In this document: piece after piece, positions 25,198-34,858 of the stretch
Position numbering within the stretch: the stretch's first letter is position 1
Layout: every line of letters starts with the position of its first letter
NCBI GenBank assembly: GCA_024123915.1
Contig: CP099650.1
Span: 1,736,001 to 1,800,000, forward strand
Direction: 5' to 3'
Length of the DNA: 64,000 nt
Origin: Oxalobacteraceae bacterium OTU3CAMAD1
GTDB lineage: Bacteria > Pseudomonadota > Gammaproteobacteria > Burkholderiales > Burkholderiaceae_D
Made by a program: the position numbers and the translations under genes
The notes under the pieces: model-generated
Databases searched by the model: none
What the model was told of the DNA's origin: nothing
Seen by the model: the letters and a program-made list of their open reading frames with translations, nothing else

Positions 25198-26871
25198 ATG
25201 GACGTGTACGCCCCTCAAGTCTGGCTTCCGCACGAGCGACCGACACTACCCGGATCGCCATCGAGTCCTATTCACACGACCGAGCGTCGTGTGGCGTTCT
25301 TCATCATCGGCTTCATCGTCGCCATCACCGGTGGCTTGGGCAATGCGCTGGTGCTGGTCAACCTGCCTTATCTCCAAGGCTCGCTCGGCGTCTATTCGGC
25401 CGAGATCCAGTGGCTGCCGGCCGCCTACGTGATGGCCAACGTCTCGATGAACCTCTTGCTGGTCAAATTCCGCCAGCAGTACGGGCTGCGGCTATTCACC
25501 GAATTATTCCTCGTGCTTTACGCGGTGGCCACCGTCGCGCACTTGTTCGTGCACGGCCTGGCGTCGGCCATCGCGGTGCGCGCCGCCCATGGCATGAGCG
25601 GCGCCGCGCTGTCCACCCTGGGCCTCTACTACGTGCTGCAAGCGTTCCCCGCCCAGCACCGCATCAAGGCGGTGGTGCTGGGCATCGGCTTCTCGCAACT
25701 GGCGCTGCCGATGGCGCGCCTGTTCTCGTCGGACCTGATGGAGTTCGGCGAATGGCGCGGCCTGTACTTCTTCGAGCTGGGACTGGCCCTGGTGTCGCTG
25801 GCCGGCGTGTTGTTCCTCAAGCTGCCGCCGGGGGACCGCATCAAGGCCTTCGAAAAAATGGACTTCGTCACTTTCGCGCTGTTCGCTCCCGGCGTGGCGC
25901 TGCTGTCAGCGGTGCTGGCGCTGGGGCGCACGGTATGGTGGTTCGAGTCGCGCTGGCTGGGTCTTTGCCTGGCCGGCGCCATCGTGCTGATCGCCGCCGC
26001 GCTGCTGATCGAGCATAACCGCGCACGCCCGCTGATTAATACTCGTTGGCTCAGTACCGCCAATATCGCGCGGCTGGCGTTGTCGGTGCTGTTGATCCGC
26101 ATCGTACAGTCGGAGGCCAGCGGCACGGTGGGCTTTCTGCAGGCGCTGGGTTTGAACAATGACCAGATGCAAACGCTGTGGATCATCGTCATGATCGGCA
26201 CCCTGGCCGGCCTGCTGGCGAGCGCGTTGACGATCACGCCGGCGCGCATTCCCGCGCAGTTGATGCTGTCGCTGGTCGTGATGGCGATCGGCGCCTATAT
26301 GGATTCCAACGCCACCAATCTAACCCGCCCGGCCGACCTGTATGTGAGCCAGTTCCTGCTCGGATTTGGCGGCGCCTTGTTCATCGGGCCGACGTTCGTC
26401 TCCGGCTTTGGCGCCGTGATCGCGGCGCCGAGCAATCTGGTTAGCTTCTCCGTGATGTTCTCGATCACGCAAACCTTGGGCAGTTTGCTCGGCTCGGCGA
26501 TCGTCGGCACCTTCCAGGTGGTGCGCGAGAAGTACCACTCCAGCATCCTGGTCGAACATCTGACCCTGCTCGATCCACAGGTAGCCGCGCGGATTCAAAA
26601 CGGCGGCGCCGCGCTTGGCGCGACCCTGGCCGATCCATCGATGCGCAACGCGCAAGGCGTGGCTTCGCTCGGCGCCGCCGCCACGCGCGAAGCCAACATC
26701 CTCGCCTACAACGATGTCTTCCTGATGATTACACTGGTGGCGGTGCTCACCCTCGCATGGATGCTGGCGCGCTACCTCTGGTCGATCTGTGTTGTGTGTC
26801 AGCCCAGTCCCGCGCAGAACGCGCAGACCGGCATGGCCAACGTCTCTCTTAACAATTCCGGATCACGCTGA
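25198..26871 (+). CDS. MFS drug efflux permease, DHA2/EmrB-like
   Basis: 557 residues with about 14 transmembrane helices, as in the DHA2 family. The first helix is FFIIGFIVAITGGLGNALVLVNLP, followed by QGSLGVYSAEIQWLPAAYVMANVSM, the typical EmrB loop with W at motif position. It likely exports toxic compounds by proton antiport. The next two genes encode the membrane-fusion and outer-membrane partners (gaps of five bases and a four-base overlap), forming a complete EmrAB-TolC-type pump. No regulator gene is adjacent. Confidence 0.85.
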   Translation: MDVYAPQVWLPHERPTLPGSPSSPIHTTERRVAFFIIGFIVAITGGLGNALVLVNLPYLQGSLGVYSAEIQWLPAAYVMANVSMNLLLVKFRQQYGLRLFTELFLVLYAVATVAHLFVHGLASAIAVRAAHGMSGAALSTLGLYYVLQAFPAQHRIKAVVLGIGFSQLALPMARLFSSDLMEFGEWRGLYFFELGLALVSLAGVLFLKLPPGDRIKAFEKMDFVTFALFAPGVALLSAVLALGRTVWWFESRWLGLCLAGAIVLIAAALLIEHNRARPLINTRWLSTANIARLALSVLLIRIVQSEASGTVGFLQALGLNNDQMQTLWIIVMIGTLAGLLASALTITPARIPAQLMLSLVVMAIGAYMDSNATNLTRPADLYVSQFLLGFGGALFIGPTFVSGFGAVIAAPSNLVSFSVMFSITQTLGSLLGSAIVGTFQVVREKYHSSILVEHLTLLDPQVAARIQNGGAALGATLADPSMRNAQGVASLGAAATREANILAYNDVFLMITLVAVLTLAWMLARYLWSICVVCQPSPAQNAQTGMANVSLNNSGSR

Positions 26872-26876
26872 ACGAC

Positions 26877-28049
26877 ATGGCTACCAATACTCCCGATACG
26901 TCCACTCCTACTTCCGCACCGGCCGCACCGGCCGTACCCGCCGCCGCGCCGCCGGCGCCGAGCCGTCGCGGTCAGATTGTCTCCACCATCGTGTTTTCGC
27001 TGGTGGCCTTGATCGGTGTGCTGATCGTACTGTACGCGTGGCGGTTGCCGCCTTTCAGCAGCGCGATTGTCTCAACCGAGAACGCGCTGGTGCGTGGACA
27101 GGTCACCTTGATTGGCACGCAGTTGTCGGGCTATGTCGTCGACGTCAAGGTGCAGGACTTCCAGCAGGTGAAACAGGGCGATTTGCTGGTGCAGATCGAC
27201 GACCGCATCTACCAGCAGCGCTATGAACAGGCGCAGGCGCAACTGGCGGCGCAAAAAGCGGCGCTGGCCAACTGGGATCAGTCGCGCAAGACGGCGGCGG
27301 CGGGCGTACTGCTCAACCAGGCCACCCTCGCCAACGCGCAGGCGCAGGCGGCCAGGTCGCAGGCCGATCTTGGTCGCGTCAACGCGCTGGCGGCCGATGG
27401 TTCGCTGTCGTTGCGCGAGCAGGACGCGTCCAAGGCTGCCCAGGCGCAGACGGTGGCCGCCGTGGCGCAGGCGCGCGCCAATCTGGATATCGCCAAACAG
27501 CAGGTACAGTCGGTGACCGTCAACAAGCTGTCGCTGGAGGCGGCGGTGGCCAACGCGGAAGCCGCGTTGAAGGCGGCCCGGGTGGACCTGGAAAACACCC
27601 GCATCATCGCGCCGGAGGACGGCCAGCTTGGGCAGGTCACCGTACGCAAGGGCGCCTATGTGAACACCGGCGCCAACCTGATGGGATTGGTGCCGCGCCA
27701 GCTGTGGGTGATCGCCAATCTGAAAGAGACGCAGATGAACAATGTGCAGGTGGGGCAGAGCGCCACCTTCAAGGTCGATGCGCTGGACGGCGCGGTGCTG
27801 ACCGGGCAGGTGGAGCGCATCTCGCCAGCCACCGGTTCGGAGTTCAGCGTGCTGCCGGCCGATAACGCGACCGGCAACTTCGTCAAGATCGCCCAGCGCA
27901 TACCGGTGCGGATACGCATCGACCCGGGACAGGCCAAGGCCGCGCGGCTGGCGCCGGGCATGTCGGTGATCGTCAGCATCGACACGTCGGCCGTGCTGGA
28001 TGATTCGGATGGCAAGCGCGCCACTGCAGCCGCCGGAGCTGGTCGATGA
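26877..28049 (+). CDS. Membrane fusion protein, HlyD/EmrA-like
   Basis: 390 residues. A Pro/Ala-rich cytoplasmic start (residues 1-30), one membrane anchor (VFSLVALIGVLIVLYAW), then the HlyD/EmrA architecture: barrel-sandwich half TLIGTQLSGYVVDVKVQDFQQVKQGDLLVQIDDR, a long coiled-coil hairpin (residues about 115-215), and the second half DLENTRIIAPEDGQLGQVTVRKGAYVNTG. It links the MFS permease to the outer-membrane channel. Its TGA stop overlaps the ATG of the next gene. Confidence 0.92.
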   Translation: MATNTPDTSTPTSAPAAPAVPAAAPPAPSRRGQIVSTIVFSLVALIGVLIVLYAWRLPPFSSAIVSTENALVRGQVTLIGTQLSGYVVDVKVQDFQQVKQGDLLVQIDDRIYQQRYEQAQAQLAAQKAALANWDQSRKTAAAGVLLNQATLANAQAQAARSQADLGRVNALAADGSLSLREQDASKAAQAQTVAAVAQARANLDIAKQQVQSVTVNKLSLEAAVANAEAALKAARVDLENTRIIAPEDGQLGQVTVRKGAYVNTGANLMGLVPRQLWVIANLKETQMNNVQVGQSATFKVDALDGAVLTGQVERISPATGSEFSVLPADNATGNFVKIAQRIPVRIRIDPGQAKAARLAPGMSVIVSIDTSAVLDDSDGKRATAAAGAGR

Positions 28050-29470
28050 AGTGCCGTCTACGGCTACAAGGCCGGCATGGAGCACTGCGCGCCGTCTCGA
28101 TCGCGGCCATGCTGGTGCTGGCAGGTTGCGCGGCCAAGGTTGGCCCGCCACCGGCGTCGACGCTGGAGACGCCCGCCGCCTGGCGCACCGCGCCCGACAT
28201 CGGCGCAGGCCAAAGCGCCGCACCGGTCGAGCGGCAATGGTGGCAGGCCTTCGGCGATCCGGTGTTGAGCGCACTGGTGGACAAGGCGCTCGAACACAAT
28301 GGCGACTTGCGCATTGCGCGCGCGAGGGTGGCGCAGTACCGCGCGCTGGTGGGCGTCGCGGCGGCGGGGCAGAAGCCGAACATCGTCGTCGATACGACGC
28401 CGACCCGAACGCGCCAGTTGGCGTCAAACGGCCAGCCGTATGTCACCAACGTCTATCAGGCCGAGATCCAGGCCAGTTACGAAGTGGATGTGTGGGGCCG
28501 GCTGGCCGCCGCGACCGATGCCGCCACCGCCACCTTTCAATCGGAGCAGGCCAACGCGGACGCTGTGGCCTTGTCGATCGCCGCCAGCGTCGCCTCGGGC
28601 TATCTGAACCTGCGCGGCCTGGACGCCCAGCTGGCGCTGACCGAGCAGACGCTCAAGCTGCGTGGAGAATCGCGCGATCTCGCCAAGCGCCAGTTCGACG
28701 TCGGCTACAGCTCGCGGCTGGAGTGGCTGCAGGCGCAAGCCGAGTACCAGACCACCGCCGAGCAGGTGCCGCAGTTGAAGCGGTCGATCTTCGAGCAGGA
28801 GAACGCGCTGGCCATCCTCACTGGCGGCAATCCCGGACCGATTCCGCGCGGTGCGGAACTGGCGCAATTGGAGCCGCCCCCGGTGCCCGAGGGGCTGCCG
28901 TCGGAGCTGCTGCGCCGGCGCCCGGATATCGCGCGGGCGGAATACAACCTGGTCGCCGTCAACGCCAATCTGCGGGCGACGCGCGACCAGTTGCTGCCGT
29001 CGTTTAAGCTGACGGCCGTTGGCGGCATTCAAAGCCTGAAGATGCACGATTTCCTGAATTCGCCGACGGCGTTGTGGCGGCTGACCGGCGCCATCGCCGC
29101 GCCGGTGTTCGAGGGCGACCGCGTGCAGTCGCAGACCGACTCGGTGGCGGCCCAGCGCGACCAGCTTACCTTCGCGTACGAGAACGCCGTGCGCACGGCG
29201 TTTGCGGAGACCGATAACAGTCTCGGGGCGATCCATCAATTGAAGGACCAGGCGGTGCAGAACGACGCGCGCCGCGCGACGGCGGCCGAGACGCTGCGCA
29301 TCGCGCATAATCGCTATCGCAACGGCTACGCCTCGTATCTGGAGGAGCTGGATGCGCAGCGCACCTTGTACAGCGCCGATGTCGGACGGCTGCAATTAAG
29401 GACGCGGATACTGGTGGCGTCGGTCGATCTATATCGCGCCATGGGCGGTGGCTGGGTGGCGCAACCGTAG
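28046..29470 (+). CDS. NodT-family outer-membrane efflux lipoprotein
   Basis: 474 residues. A signal peptide ends in LAGC near residue 28, giving a lipid-anchored TolC-like channel. Two OEP repeats are recognised by VERQWWQAFGDPVLSALVDKALEHNGDLRIARARV at the start of the mature part, VYQAEIQASYEVDVWGRL in the middle and LLRRRPDIARAEYNLVAVNANL opening the second repeat. It completes the tripartite pump with the two genes upstream; the start overlaps the MFP stop by four bases (ATGA). Confidence 0.92.
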   Translation: MKCRLRLQGRHGALRAVSIAAMLVLAGCAAKVGPPPASTLETPAAWRTAPDIGAGQSAAPVERQWWQAFGDPVLSALVDKALEHNGDLRIARARVAQYRALVGVAAAGQKPNIVVDTTPTRTRQLASNGQPYVTNVYQAEIQASYEVDVWGRLAAATDAATATFQSEQANADAVALSIAASVASGYLNLRGLDAQLALTEQTLKLRGESRDLAKRQFDVGYSSRLEWLQAQAEYQTTAEQVPQLKRSIFEQENALAILTGGNPGPIPRGAELAQLEPPPVPEGLPSELLRRRPDIARAEYNLVAVNANLRATRDQLLPSFKLTAVGGIQSLKMHDFLNSPTALWRLTGAIAAPVFEGDRVQSQTDSVAAQRDQLTFAYENAVRTAFAETDNSLGAIHQLKDQAVQNDARRATAAETLRIAHNRYRNGYASYLEELDAQRTLYSADVGRLQLRTRILVASVDLYRAMGGGWVAQP

Positions 29471-29491
29471 TTTTATTTGAGGGGATTTCTT

Positions 29492-29887
29492 ATGATGATA
29501 TCTAAATTGGTTTTGCCGGGGTTGGCGCTGTCGTTGCTTTCCGCGAGCGCATGGGCTGATTGCAGTGCGCCCTCGACCCAGTCCGAGATGACGCAGTGCG
29601 CCGGGCAGGCATATTCCGCAGCCGATAAGAAGTTGAACCTTGCCTATAACGAGTACCGCACGCGCCTGAGCGCCGAGCAAAAGAAGAAGCTGACGCAGGC
29701 GCAGCTTGCGTGGGTCAAGTTCAGGGACCTGTCGTGCGCGTTCGAGAGCTCGGGGGCGGAAGGAGGCAGTGCCTATCCTATGGTGCGTAGCGGCTGTCTC
29801 GCCGCGAAAACCGAAAGCCGGTTGAAGGAGATCAAAGCACTGCAGGATTGCCAGGAAGGGGATATGAGTTGCCCCGCTCATAAATAA
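29492..29887 (+). CDS. LprI/DUF1311-like secreted protein
   Basis: 131 residues from the ATG after GAGGGGATTTCTT. Sec signal peptide KLVLPGLALSLLSASAWA, then the six-Cys DUF1311 layout: ADCSAPSTQSEMTQCAGQAYSAADKKLNLAYNEY, LTQAQLAWVKFRDLSCAFES, and late Cys residues in RSGCLAAKTESRL and LQDCQEGDMSC. In LprI this fold inhibits lysozyme; the role here is unproven. A distant paralogue is at 424-867. It follows the efflux operon by 21 bases but is probably independent in function. Confidence 0.8.
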   Translation: MMISKLVLPGLALSLLSASAWADCSAPSTQSEMTQCAGQAYSAADKKLNLAYNEYRTRLSAEQKKKLTQAQLAWVKFRDLSCAFESSGAEGGSAYPMVRSGCLAAKTESRLKEIKALQDCQEGDMSCPAHK

Positions 29888-29898
29888 ACGCACAGAGA

Positions 29899-29997
29899 CA
29901 CGTAGGGCGGATTAGGCGGAACGCCGTAATCCGCCATCTATGAGCCGCCGACGAAGCATGCATTGGCGGATTACGCATCGCTAATCCGCCCTACGTG
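29899..29997. repeat. Dispersed palindromic intergenic repeat, copy 3 (99 bp)
   Basis: Terminal inverted repeats CACGTAGGGCGGATTAG / CTAATCCGCCCTACGTG, with inner segments in the opposite orientation relative to copies 2 and 4 (GGCGGAACGCCGTAATCCGCC first). It lies between the convergent LprI-like (+) and GyrI-like (-) genes. Confidence 0.9.
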
Positions 29998-30043
29998 GAT
30001 CCGTGGTGTGCATGTGTCCGTGGTGTGGCTGTCGTCGTGGCTT

Positions 30044-30502
30044 CTATTTGACTGGGATGCAGATTTCAGCGGAGAACACGCCGGTCTCCGGGTCCATCGC
30101 ATAGTCGGCAGGATAGCGCTCCAGGCACAGGCCCGGGGCGAATATGCCCTCGGCGTGGATCTGGCCGAAGAACTCTCCCCATGCCGTCGGCATCTGGTCT
30201 GCCGTGCCTTTGAATTTGGCGACCGCGTAGCGGCCGGCCGGAAGCGTCGCTTCCTTGGCCGGTTCGGCGATCGGATAATCGGCCGCCACGCCGACGCAAG
30301 CGTCGTAGCGGCATTCGTTCGGCGGGGTGGTGCTCGGGTCGTCCTGCGCCACGCCATACGTCACGCGGTCGTGCAAGCCAAAGGCTTTCTGCCAAGGCGT
30401 GAACACTTCCTTCCAGAACTCGCCGATGCCCGCGCCGTAAGGGCCCTTGTAGCGCAGATACGCTACGCGGACCGCTGGCAATTCCCTGATTTCGTATTCC
30501 AT
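30044..30502 (-). CDS. GyrI-like small-molecule-binding protein
   Basis: 152 residues, ATG after AAGGAGACCGGC. It begins EYEIRELPAVRVAYLRYKGPYG and contains YDACVGVAADYPI, LPAGRYAVAKFKGTADQMPTAWGEFF and LERYPADY, which are the hallmarks of the GyrI-like/SHS2 effector-binding domain also found in AraC-type regulators. No DNA-binding domain is present. It is the last gene of the RND efflux operon (18 bases after the permease stop) and may bind or sequester the drugs that the pump exports; that role is inferred. Confidence 0.8.
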   Translation of the reverse strand: MEYEIRELPAVRVAYLRYKGPYGAGIGEFWKEVFTPWQKAFGLHDRVTYGVAQDDPSTTPPNECRYDACVGVAADYPIAEPAKEATLPAGRYAVAKFKGTADQMPTAWGEFFGQIHAEGIFAPGLCLERYPADYAMDPETGVFSAEICIPVK

Positions 30503-30520
30503 GCCGGTCTCCTTGTTTGA

Positions 30521-33500
30521 TTAATGTCCGCCTGCGGCTTTGCGCAGCGGCTGGTCTTTTTCGCCGGCCGGTGCCGGATGGCGGCGCAGTTTGCCCATCA
30601 GGCGCCCAAGCAGATGTTCCAGATCGTCGATGTAGGTGAACACGGCCGGCACCACCAGCAGGCTCAACAGCGTCGATGTAATCAGGCCGCCGATCACCGT
30701 GATCGCCATCGGCGAACGGAAGCTCGGGTCGGCGCCCCAGCCCAGCGCCAGCGGCATCATGCCGGCGCCCATGGCGATGGTGGTCATCAGAATCGGGCGG
30801 CTCCGCTTGTGGCAGGCGTCGACCAACGCGTCGAAGCGGTTCATGCCTTCCTGGCGCGCCAGAATAGCATAGTCTACCAACAAGATTGAATTTTTCGTAA
30901 CGATCCCCATCAGCATGATCAACCCGATCATCGACGGCATCGACAAGGCGCTGTTGGTGATCAGCAGCGCGACGAAGGCGCCGCCGATCGACAGCGGCAG
31001 CGCCGCCAGAATCGTCACCGGCTGCATGAAGTCCTTGAACAGCAGGACCAGCACGCAGTAGATGCACAACACGCCGATCAGCATCGCCAGGCCGAAGCTG
31101 GCGAACAACGCCGCCATCTCTTGCGTGTCGCCCAGTTCCGCGATCTTGACCGACGGCGGCAGGTTTTTCAGCGTTGGCAGCGCGCGCGCCTCCGCGTCCA
31201 CTTCGCCCAGCGCGCGCCGGCCCAGTTCCACTTCGAACGTGACGTTGCGGCTGCGGTTGAGGCGATTGATCTGCGCCGGACCGCTTTCCATCGTGATGGT
31301 GGCGACGGTGGCCAGCAGCACCGGACCGTTTTTGCCCGGCACCGTCAGGCGCCCGATGGCATCGAGGTCGGCACGCACCGAATCGGGCAGCTTGACGCGG
31401 ATCGGCACCTGGCGCTCCGGCAGATTCATTTTGGTCAGGTCGGTGTCGTAGTCGCCGGCGGTGGCAACGCGCACGGTCTGGCCGATGGCGTTGGCGGTCA
31501 CGCCCAAGTCCGCAGCCTTGGCGAAGTCCGGCGTGACGATGATCTCCGGGCGCACCAGCGAGGCGCTGGACCGCACGTTGCCCACGCCTTGCAGCGTGCG
31601 CATTTCGCGCTCGACCTTTTGCGCCGTGGCTTGCAGCACGACCGGGTCGTCGCTGCGCAGCACCAGCTGCAGCTTGACGCCGTTGTCCGGCGGGCCGACC
31701 TTGAAACGGGCGCCCGGAATGGTGTCGAGACGGCTGCGAATCTGGTCGTCGATATCGGTCATCGATTCCTTGCGGTCGGTGCGGTGCACCGTGGTGATGG
31801 TCAGCACGGCGCTGCGCGCCTCGGCCGCCGCGCCAGGCGCGAAGGCGTCGCCGCTGGAGCCGCCGCCGATGGAACTGAACACCCCTGTGACGCCGGGGAC
31901 TTCCATCGCGGCCAGGCGCGCCCGTTCGGCGATCACGCTGGTCTCCGCCAGTGTGGAACCGGGCGGCAGCTCCAGGTTGATCTGGGTCTGCGCGCGGTCG
32001 GCGGCCGGCACGAAGCCGGTCGGCAGCATGCCCACCAGCGAGATCGAGCCGACGAAGAATGCGGCGGCGGCCAGCGCCGTGATGCCGCGATGCTTCAGGC
32101 ACCAGCGCATCACGCGCAGGTAACGAATCATCATCCAGCTGTCTTTTTCCTCGGCATGCGCGATGGGCTTGAGCAGGTAGGCCGCCATCATCGGCGTCAG
32201 CAAACGCGCCACCACCAGCGACGCCAGCACCGCGATCACCGCCGTCCAGCCGAACTGCTTGAAGAACAGGCCGGCGACGCCGCTCATGAAGGCGGTCGGC
32301 AGGAACACCGCCACCAGCGCGAAGGTGGTCGCAATGACCGCCATGCCGATTTCGTCGGCCGCTTCCATCGCCGCCTCCATCGGGCTTTTACCCATGCGCA
32401 GGTGGCGCGCGATGTTTTCGATTTCGACGATGGCGTCGTCGACCAGCACGCCGACCACCAGCGCCAGCGACAGCAGGGTGACGGTGTTGAGCGTGTAGCC
32501 GAACAGGTAGATGCCCAGGAAGGCCGGCATCACCGACAGCGGCAGCGCGGCGGCGGCCACCAGTGTCGCGCGCCAGTCGCGCAGGAACCACCACACCACC
32601 AGCACCGCCAGCAGCGCGCCTTCATACAGCAGCTCCATCGAGCCGTCGAAGTTTTCCTCGACCGGCATGGCGTTGTCGATGACCTGTTTCAGCACCACTT
32701 TCGGGTTGTTCGCCTCCAGCTCCTTGACCGCCTCGCGCGCGCCCTTGGCGACGGCCAGTTCGCTGGCGCCCTTGTTGCGGAAGATCTCGAAGCCGATCAC
32801 CTGCTTGCCGTCCTGCAGCGCGATGGCGCGCGGCTCGGAGACGGTGTCGGTGATCGTGGCCACCTGGTCGAGCCGCACGCGGCGACCGTCCGGCAACGGC
32901 AGGTCGATGGCAGCCAGTTCGGCCGCGCTCTTGACGGTGCCGATGGTGCGCACCGACTGCTCGGCGCCGCTGACGTCACCACGTCCGCCCGGCGCTTCCT
33001 TCTGCACCAACCGCAGTTGGCGCGATACGTCCAGCGCCGACACGCGCAACGCCGCCATGCGGGCCTCGTCCAGTTCCACGCGGATTTCGCGGTACACGCC
33101 GCCCACGCGCTTGACCGACCCGATGCCGGGCACCGCCAGCAGGCGCTTGGCGACGACGTTGTCGACGAACCAGCTCAGTTCCTGCTGGTCCATTTTCTCG
33201 CCGGGCACCTGCGCGGCGGCGGCGGTGAAGGTCAGCACCACGCGGCCGGCGGTGGAGGCCTTGGTCACGGTCGGGTCGCGCAATTCGGCCGGCATGTCGG
33301 CCTTGATGCGGGCCACGGCGTCGCGCACGTCGTTGACGGCGTCCGAGATCTGCTTCTCCAGCACGAATTCGATGGTGGTGGTCGAGACGCCGTCCAGCAC
33401 CGTGGTGTGGATGTTCTTCACACCCTGCAGGGTGGCGACGGCGTCCTCGATCTTGCGCGCCACCTCGGTTTCCAGTTGCGCCGGGGCGCTGCCGTCCAGG

Positions 33501-33649
33501 GTGGCCGTGACGGTGACGATCGGCAGTTCGATGTCGGGGAAGTCCTGCACCGGATTGGCCTTGTAGGCCATCAACCCCGCCAGGGTAAGCAGGACGAACA
33601 GCATGATCGCCGGGATCGGGTTTTTGATCGATAAGGAGGAAAAATTCAT
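30521..33649 (-). CDS. RND multidrug efflux permease (HAE-1 type)
   Basis: 1042 residues, normal length for AcrB/MexB relatives. N-terminal helix SIKNPIPAIMLFVLLTLAGLMAY, porter domain with DFPDIELPIVTV, and the proton-relay helix VVGVLVDDAIVEIENIARHL containing the Asp pair. Second half SRNVTFEVELGRRALGEVD and GIVTKNSILLVDYAI. It exports toxic compounds across the cell envelope with the adjacent MFP and outer-membrane genes. Located as fourth gene of a TetR-led operon. Confidence 0.94.
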   Translation of the reverse strand: MNFSSLSIKNPIPAIMLFVLLTLAGLMAYKANPVQDFPDIELPIVTVTATLDGSAPAQLETEVARKIEDAVATLQGVKNIHTTVLDGVSTTTIEFVLEKQISDAVNDVRDAVARIKADMPAELRDPTVTKASTAGRVVLTFTAAAAQVPGEKMDQQELSWFVDNVVAKRLLAVPGIGSVKRVGGVYREIRVELDEARMAALRVSALDVSRQLRLVQKEAPGGRGDVSGAEQSVRTIGTVKSAAELAAIDLPLPDGRRVRLDQVATITDTVSEPRAIALQDGKQVIGFEIFRNKGASELAVAKGAREAVKELEANNPKVVLKQVIDNAMPVEENFDGSMELLYEGALLAVLVVWWFLRDWRATLVAAAALPLSVMPAFLGIYLFGYTLNTVTLLSLALVVGVLVDDAIVEIENIARHLRMGKSPMEAAMEAADEIGMAVIATTFALVAVFLPTAFMSGVAGLFFKQFGWTAVIAVLASLVVARLLTPMMAAYLLKPIAHAEEKDSWMMIRYLRVMRWCLKHRGITALAAAAFFVGSISLVGMLPTGFVPAADRAQTQINLELPPGSTLAETSVIAERARLAAMEVPGVTGVFSSIGGGSSGDAFAPGAAAEARSAVLTITTVHRTDRKESMTDIDDQIRSRLDTIPGARFKVGPPDNGVKLQLVLRSDDPVVLQATAQKVEREMRTLQGVGNVRSSASLVRPEIIVTPDFAKAADLGVTANAIGQTVRVATAGDYDTDLTKMNLPERQVPIRVKLPDSVRADLDAIGRLTVPGKNGPVLLATVATITMESGPAQINRLNRSRNVTFEVELGRRALGEVDAEARALPTLKNLPPSVKIAELGDTQEMAALFASFGLAMLIGVLCIYCVLVLLFKDFMQPVTILAALPLSIGGAFVALLITNSALSMPSMIGLIMLMGIVTKNSILLVDYAILARQEGMNRFDALVDACHKRSRPILMTTIAMGAGMMPLALGWGADPSFRSPMAITVIGGLITSTLLSLLVVPAVFTYIDDLEHLLGRLMGKLRRHPAPAGEKDQPLRKAAGGH

Positions 33650-33658
33650 GGCGTGTCC

Positions 33659-34837
33659 TTATTTGGCCACTGCTGCTGCAGCACCGGCGGCACGCGCCGG
33701 TGCGCCCTCGGCGACGACGTGTACCAGGTCGCCGTCGTTGAGGAAGCCCGCGCCGCGCAGCACCACCTGCATGTCGGCCGTCAGGCCGCCCTTGACCTCG
33801 ATGCGGTCGCCCAGGCGGCGGCCCGGCTGTACCTTGATCTGACTGACCTTGTTGTCCGTGTTCAGGCGAAACACGAAGCTGAAGCCGTCGCGCACCACGA
33901 TCGATTGCTGCGGCACCGTCAGCGCGTCGGATTTACCCAGCTCGAACTGGCCGCTGGCGAACATGCCGGCCTTGAACGGCGCCTCGCCGGCGCCCGCGTT
34001 CAGCGGCAAATCGACATACACCAGCGCGGAGCGGGTTTGCAGGTCGACGGTCGGCGCGATCATGCGCACCTTGCCGGTCACTTCGCTGCCGTTGGCGGCC
34101 TTGACGACGGCCGGGGTGCCCGGCTTGAGGCTGCGCAGGTCGTTGGCGACCACCTCGGCGCGCCATTCCAGGCGGCCCTGGCGGATCATGCGGAACAACT
34201 CCGTGCCCGGCGCGGACACCGAACCGACGGTGGCGTTGGCGGTCCTGGCGGAGATGATGCCGCTGTCCGGCGCCACCACCTTGGTGTATTTAAGGCGCAG
34301 CTGCTGGTTCGCCAGCGCCGCCTTGGCCGAAGCGATGCGGGCGTTGGCGGTTTGCTCGGTGGTGTTGTACTGGCTGATTTGCTGCGCGCTCAGGGCGCCG
34401 GAGTTTTGCAAGGTGCGCGCGCGGGCCGCATTGGCCACGGCGTCTGCGGCGTTGGCCTCGGCCTCCTGCAGCGCGGCTTTCGACTGGGCGATGTCGGCGT
34501 TGATGGTCTCGGCCGAGAACACGGCCAGCACATCGCCGGCCTTGACGACGTCGCCGACGTTGACGCGAACCTCGGTCAGGCGCAGGCCGTTCGATTCGCT
34601 GCTGACGCTCGCCTCCTGCCAGGCGGCGACGTTGCCGTTGGCGGAAAGCTTGATCGGCGCGCTGGCTGTCGATGGCTTGGTGGTGGTCACGGTCAACGCG
34701 GCCTTGGGCGCCGTGGTTTTCTTTTCATCGGCGGCCTGCGTGGCCGGCGAGTACACGGCCATGCCGATGCCGCCGGCGACGAAGACTGCCAGCACGGCGA
34801 TGGCGAGCGGTTTCAGATTGGTTTTCAAAGTTTTCAT
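33659..34837 (-). CDS. RND efflux membrane fusion protein
   Basis: 392 residues. An N-terminal anchor/signal (AIAVLAVFVAGGIGMAVYSPATQAA), then LSANGNVAAWQEASVSSESNGLRLTEVRVNVGDVVKAGDVLAVF, the first lipoyl half; a helical hairpin with NTTEQTANARIASAKAAL; and RLKYTKVVAPDSGIISARTAN as the second half. It bridges the RND permease and the NodT channel. Nine bases separate it from the permease gene. Confidence 0.92.
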   Translation of the reverse strand: MKTLKTNLKPLAIAVLAVFVAGGIGMAVYSPATQAADEKKTTAPKAALTVTTTKPSTASAPIKLSANGNVAAWQEASVSSESNGLRLTEVRVNVGDVVKAGDVLAVFSAETINADIAQSKAALQEAEANAADAVANAARARTLQNSGALSAQQISQYNTTEQTANARIASAKAALANQQLRLKYTKVVAPDSGIISARTANATVGSVSAPGTELFRMIRQGRLEWRAEVVANDLRSLKPGTPAVVKAANGSEVTGKVRMIAPTVDLQTRSALVYVDLPLNAGAGEAPFKAGMFASGQFELGKSDALTVPQQSIVVRDGFSFVFRLNTDNKVSQIKVQPGRRLGDRIEVKGGLTADMQVVLRGAGFLNDGDLVHVVAEGAPARAAGAAAAVAK

Positions 34838-34858
34838 GATTGGACGAATAGGTTGTTT

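Noticed and set aside
31121..33634. 837-codon open frame opposite the RND permease
   Set aside because: Antisense to a full-length, motif-complete RND gene; low-complexity His/Gln/Arg composition.
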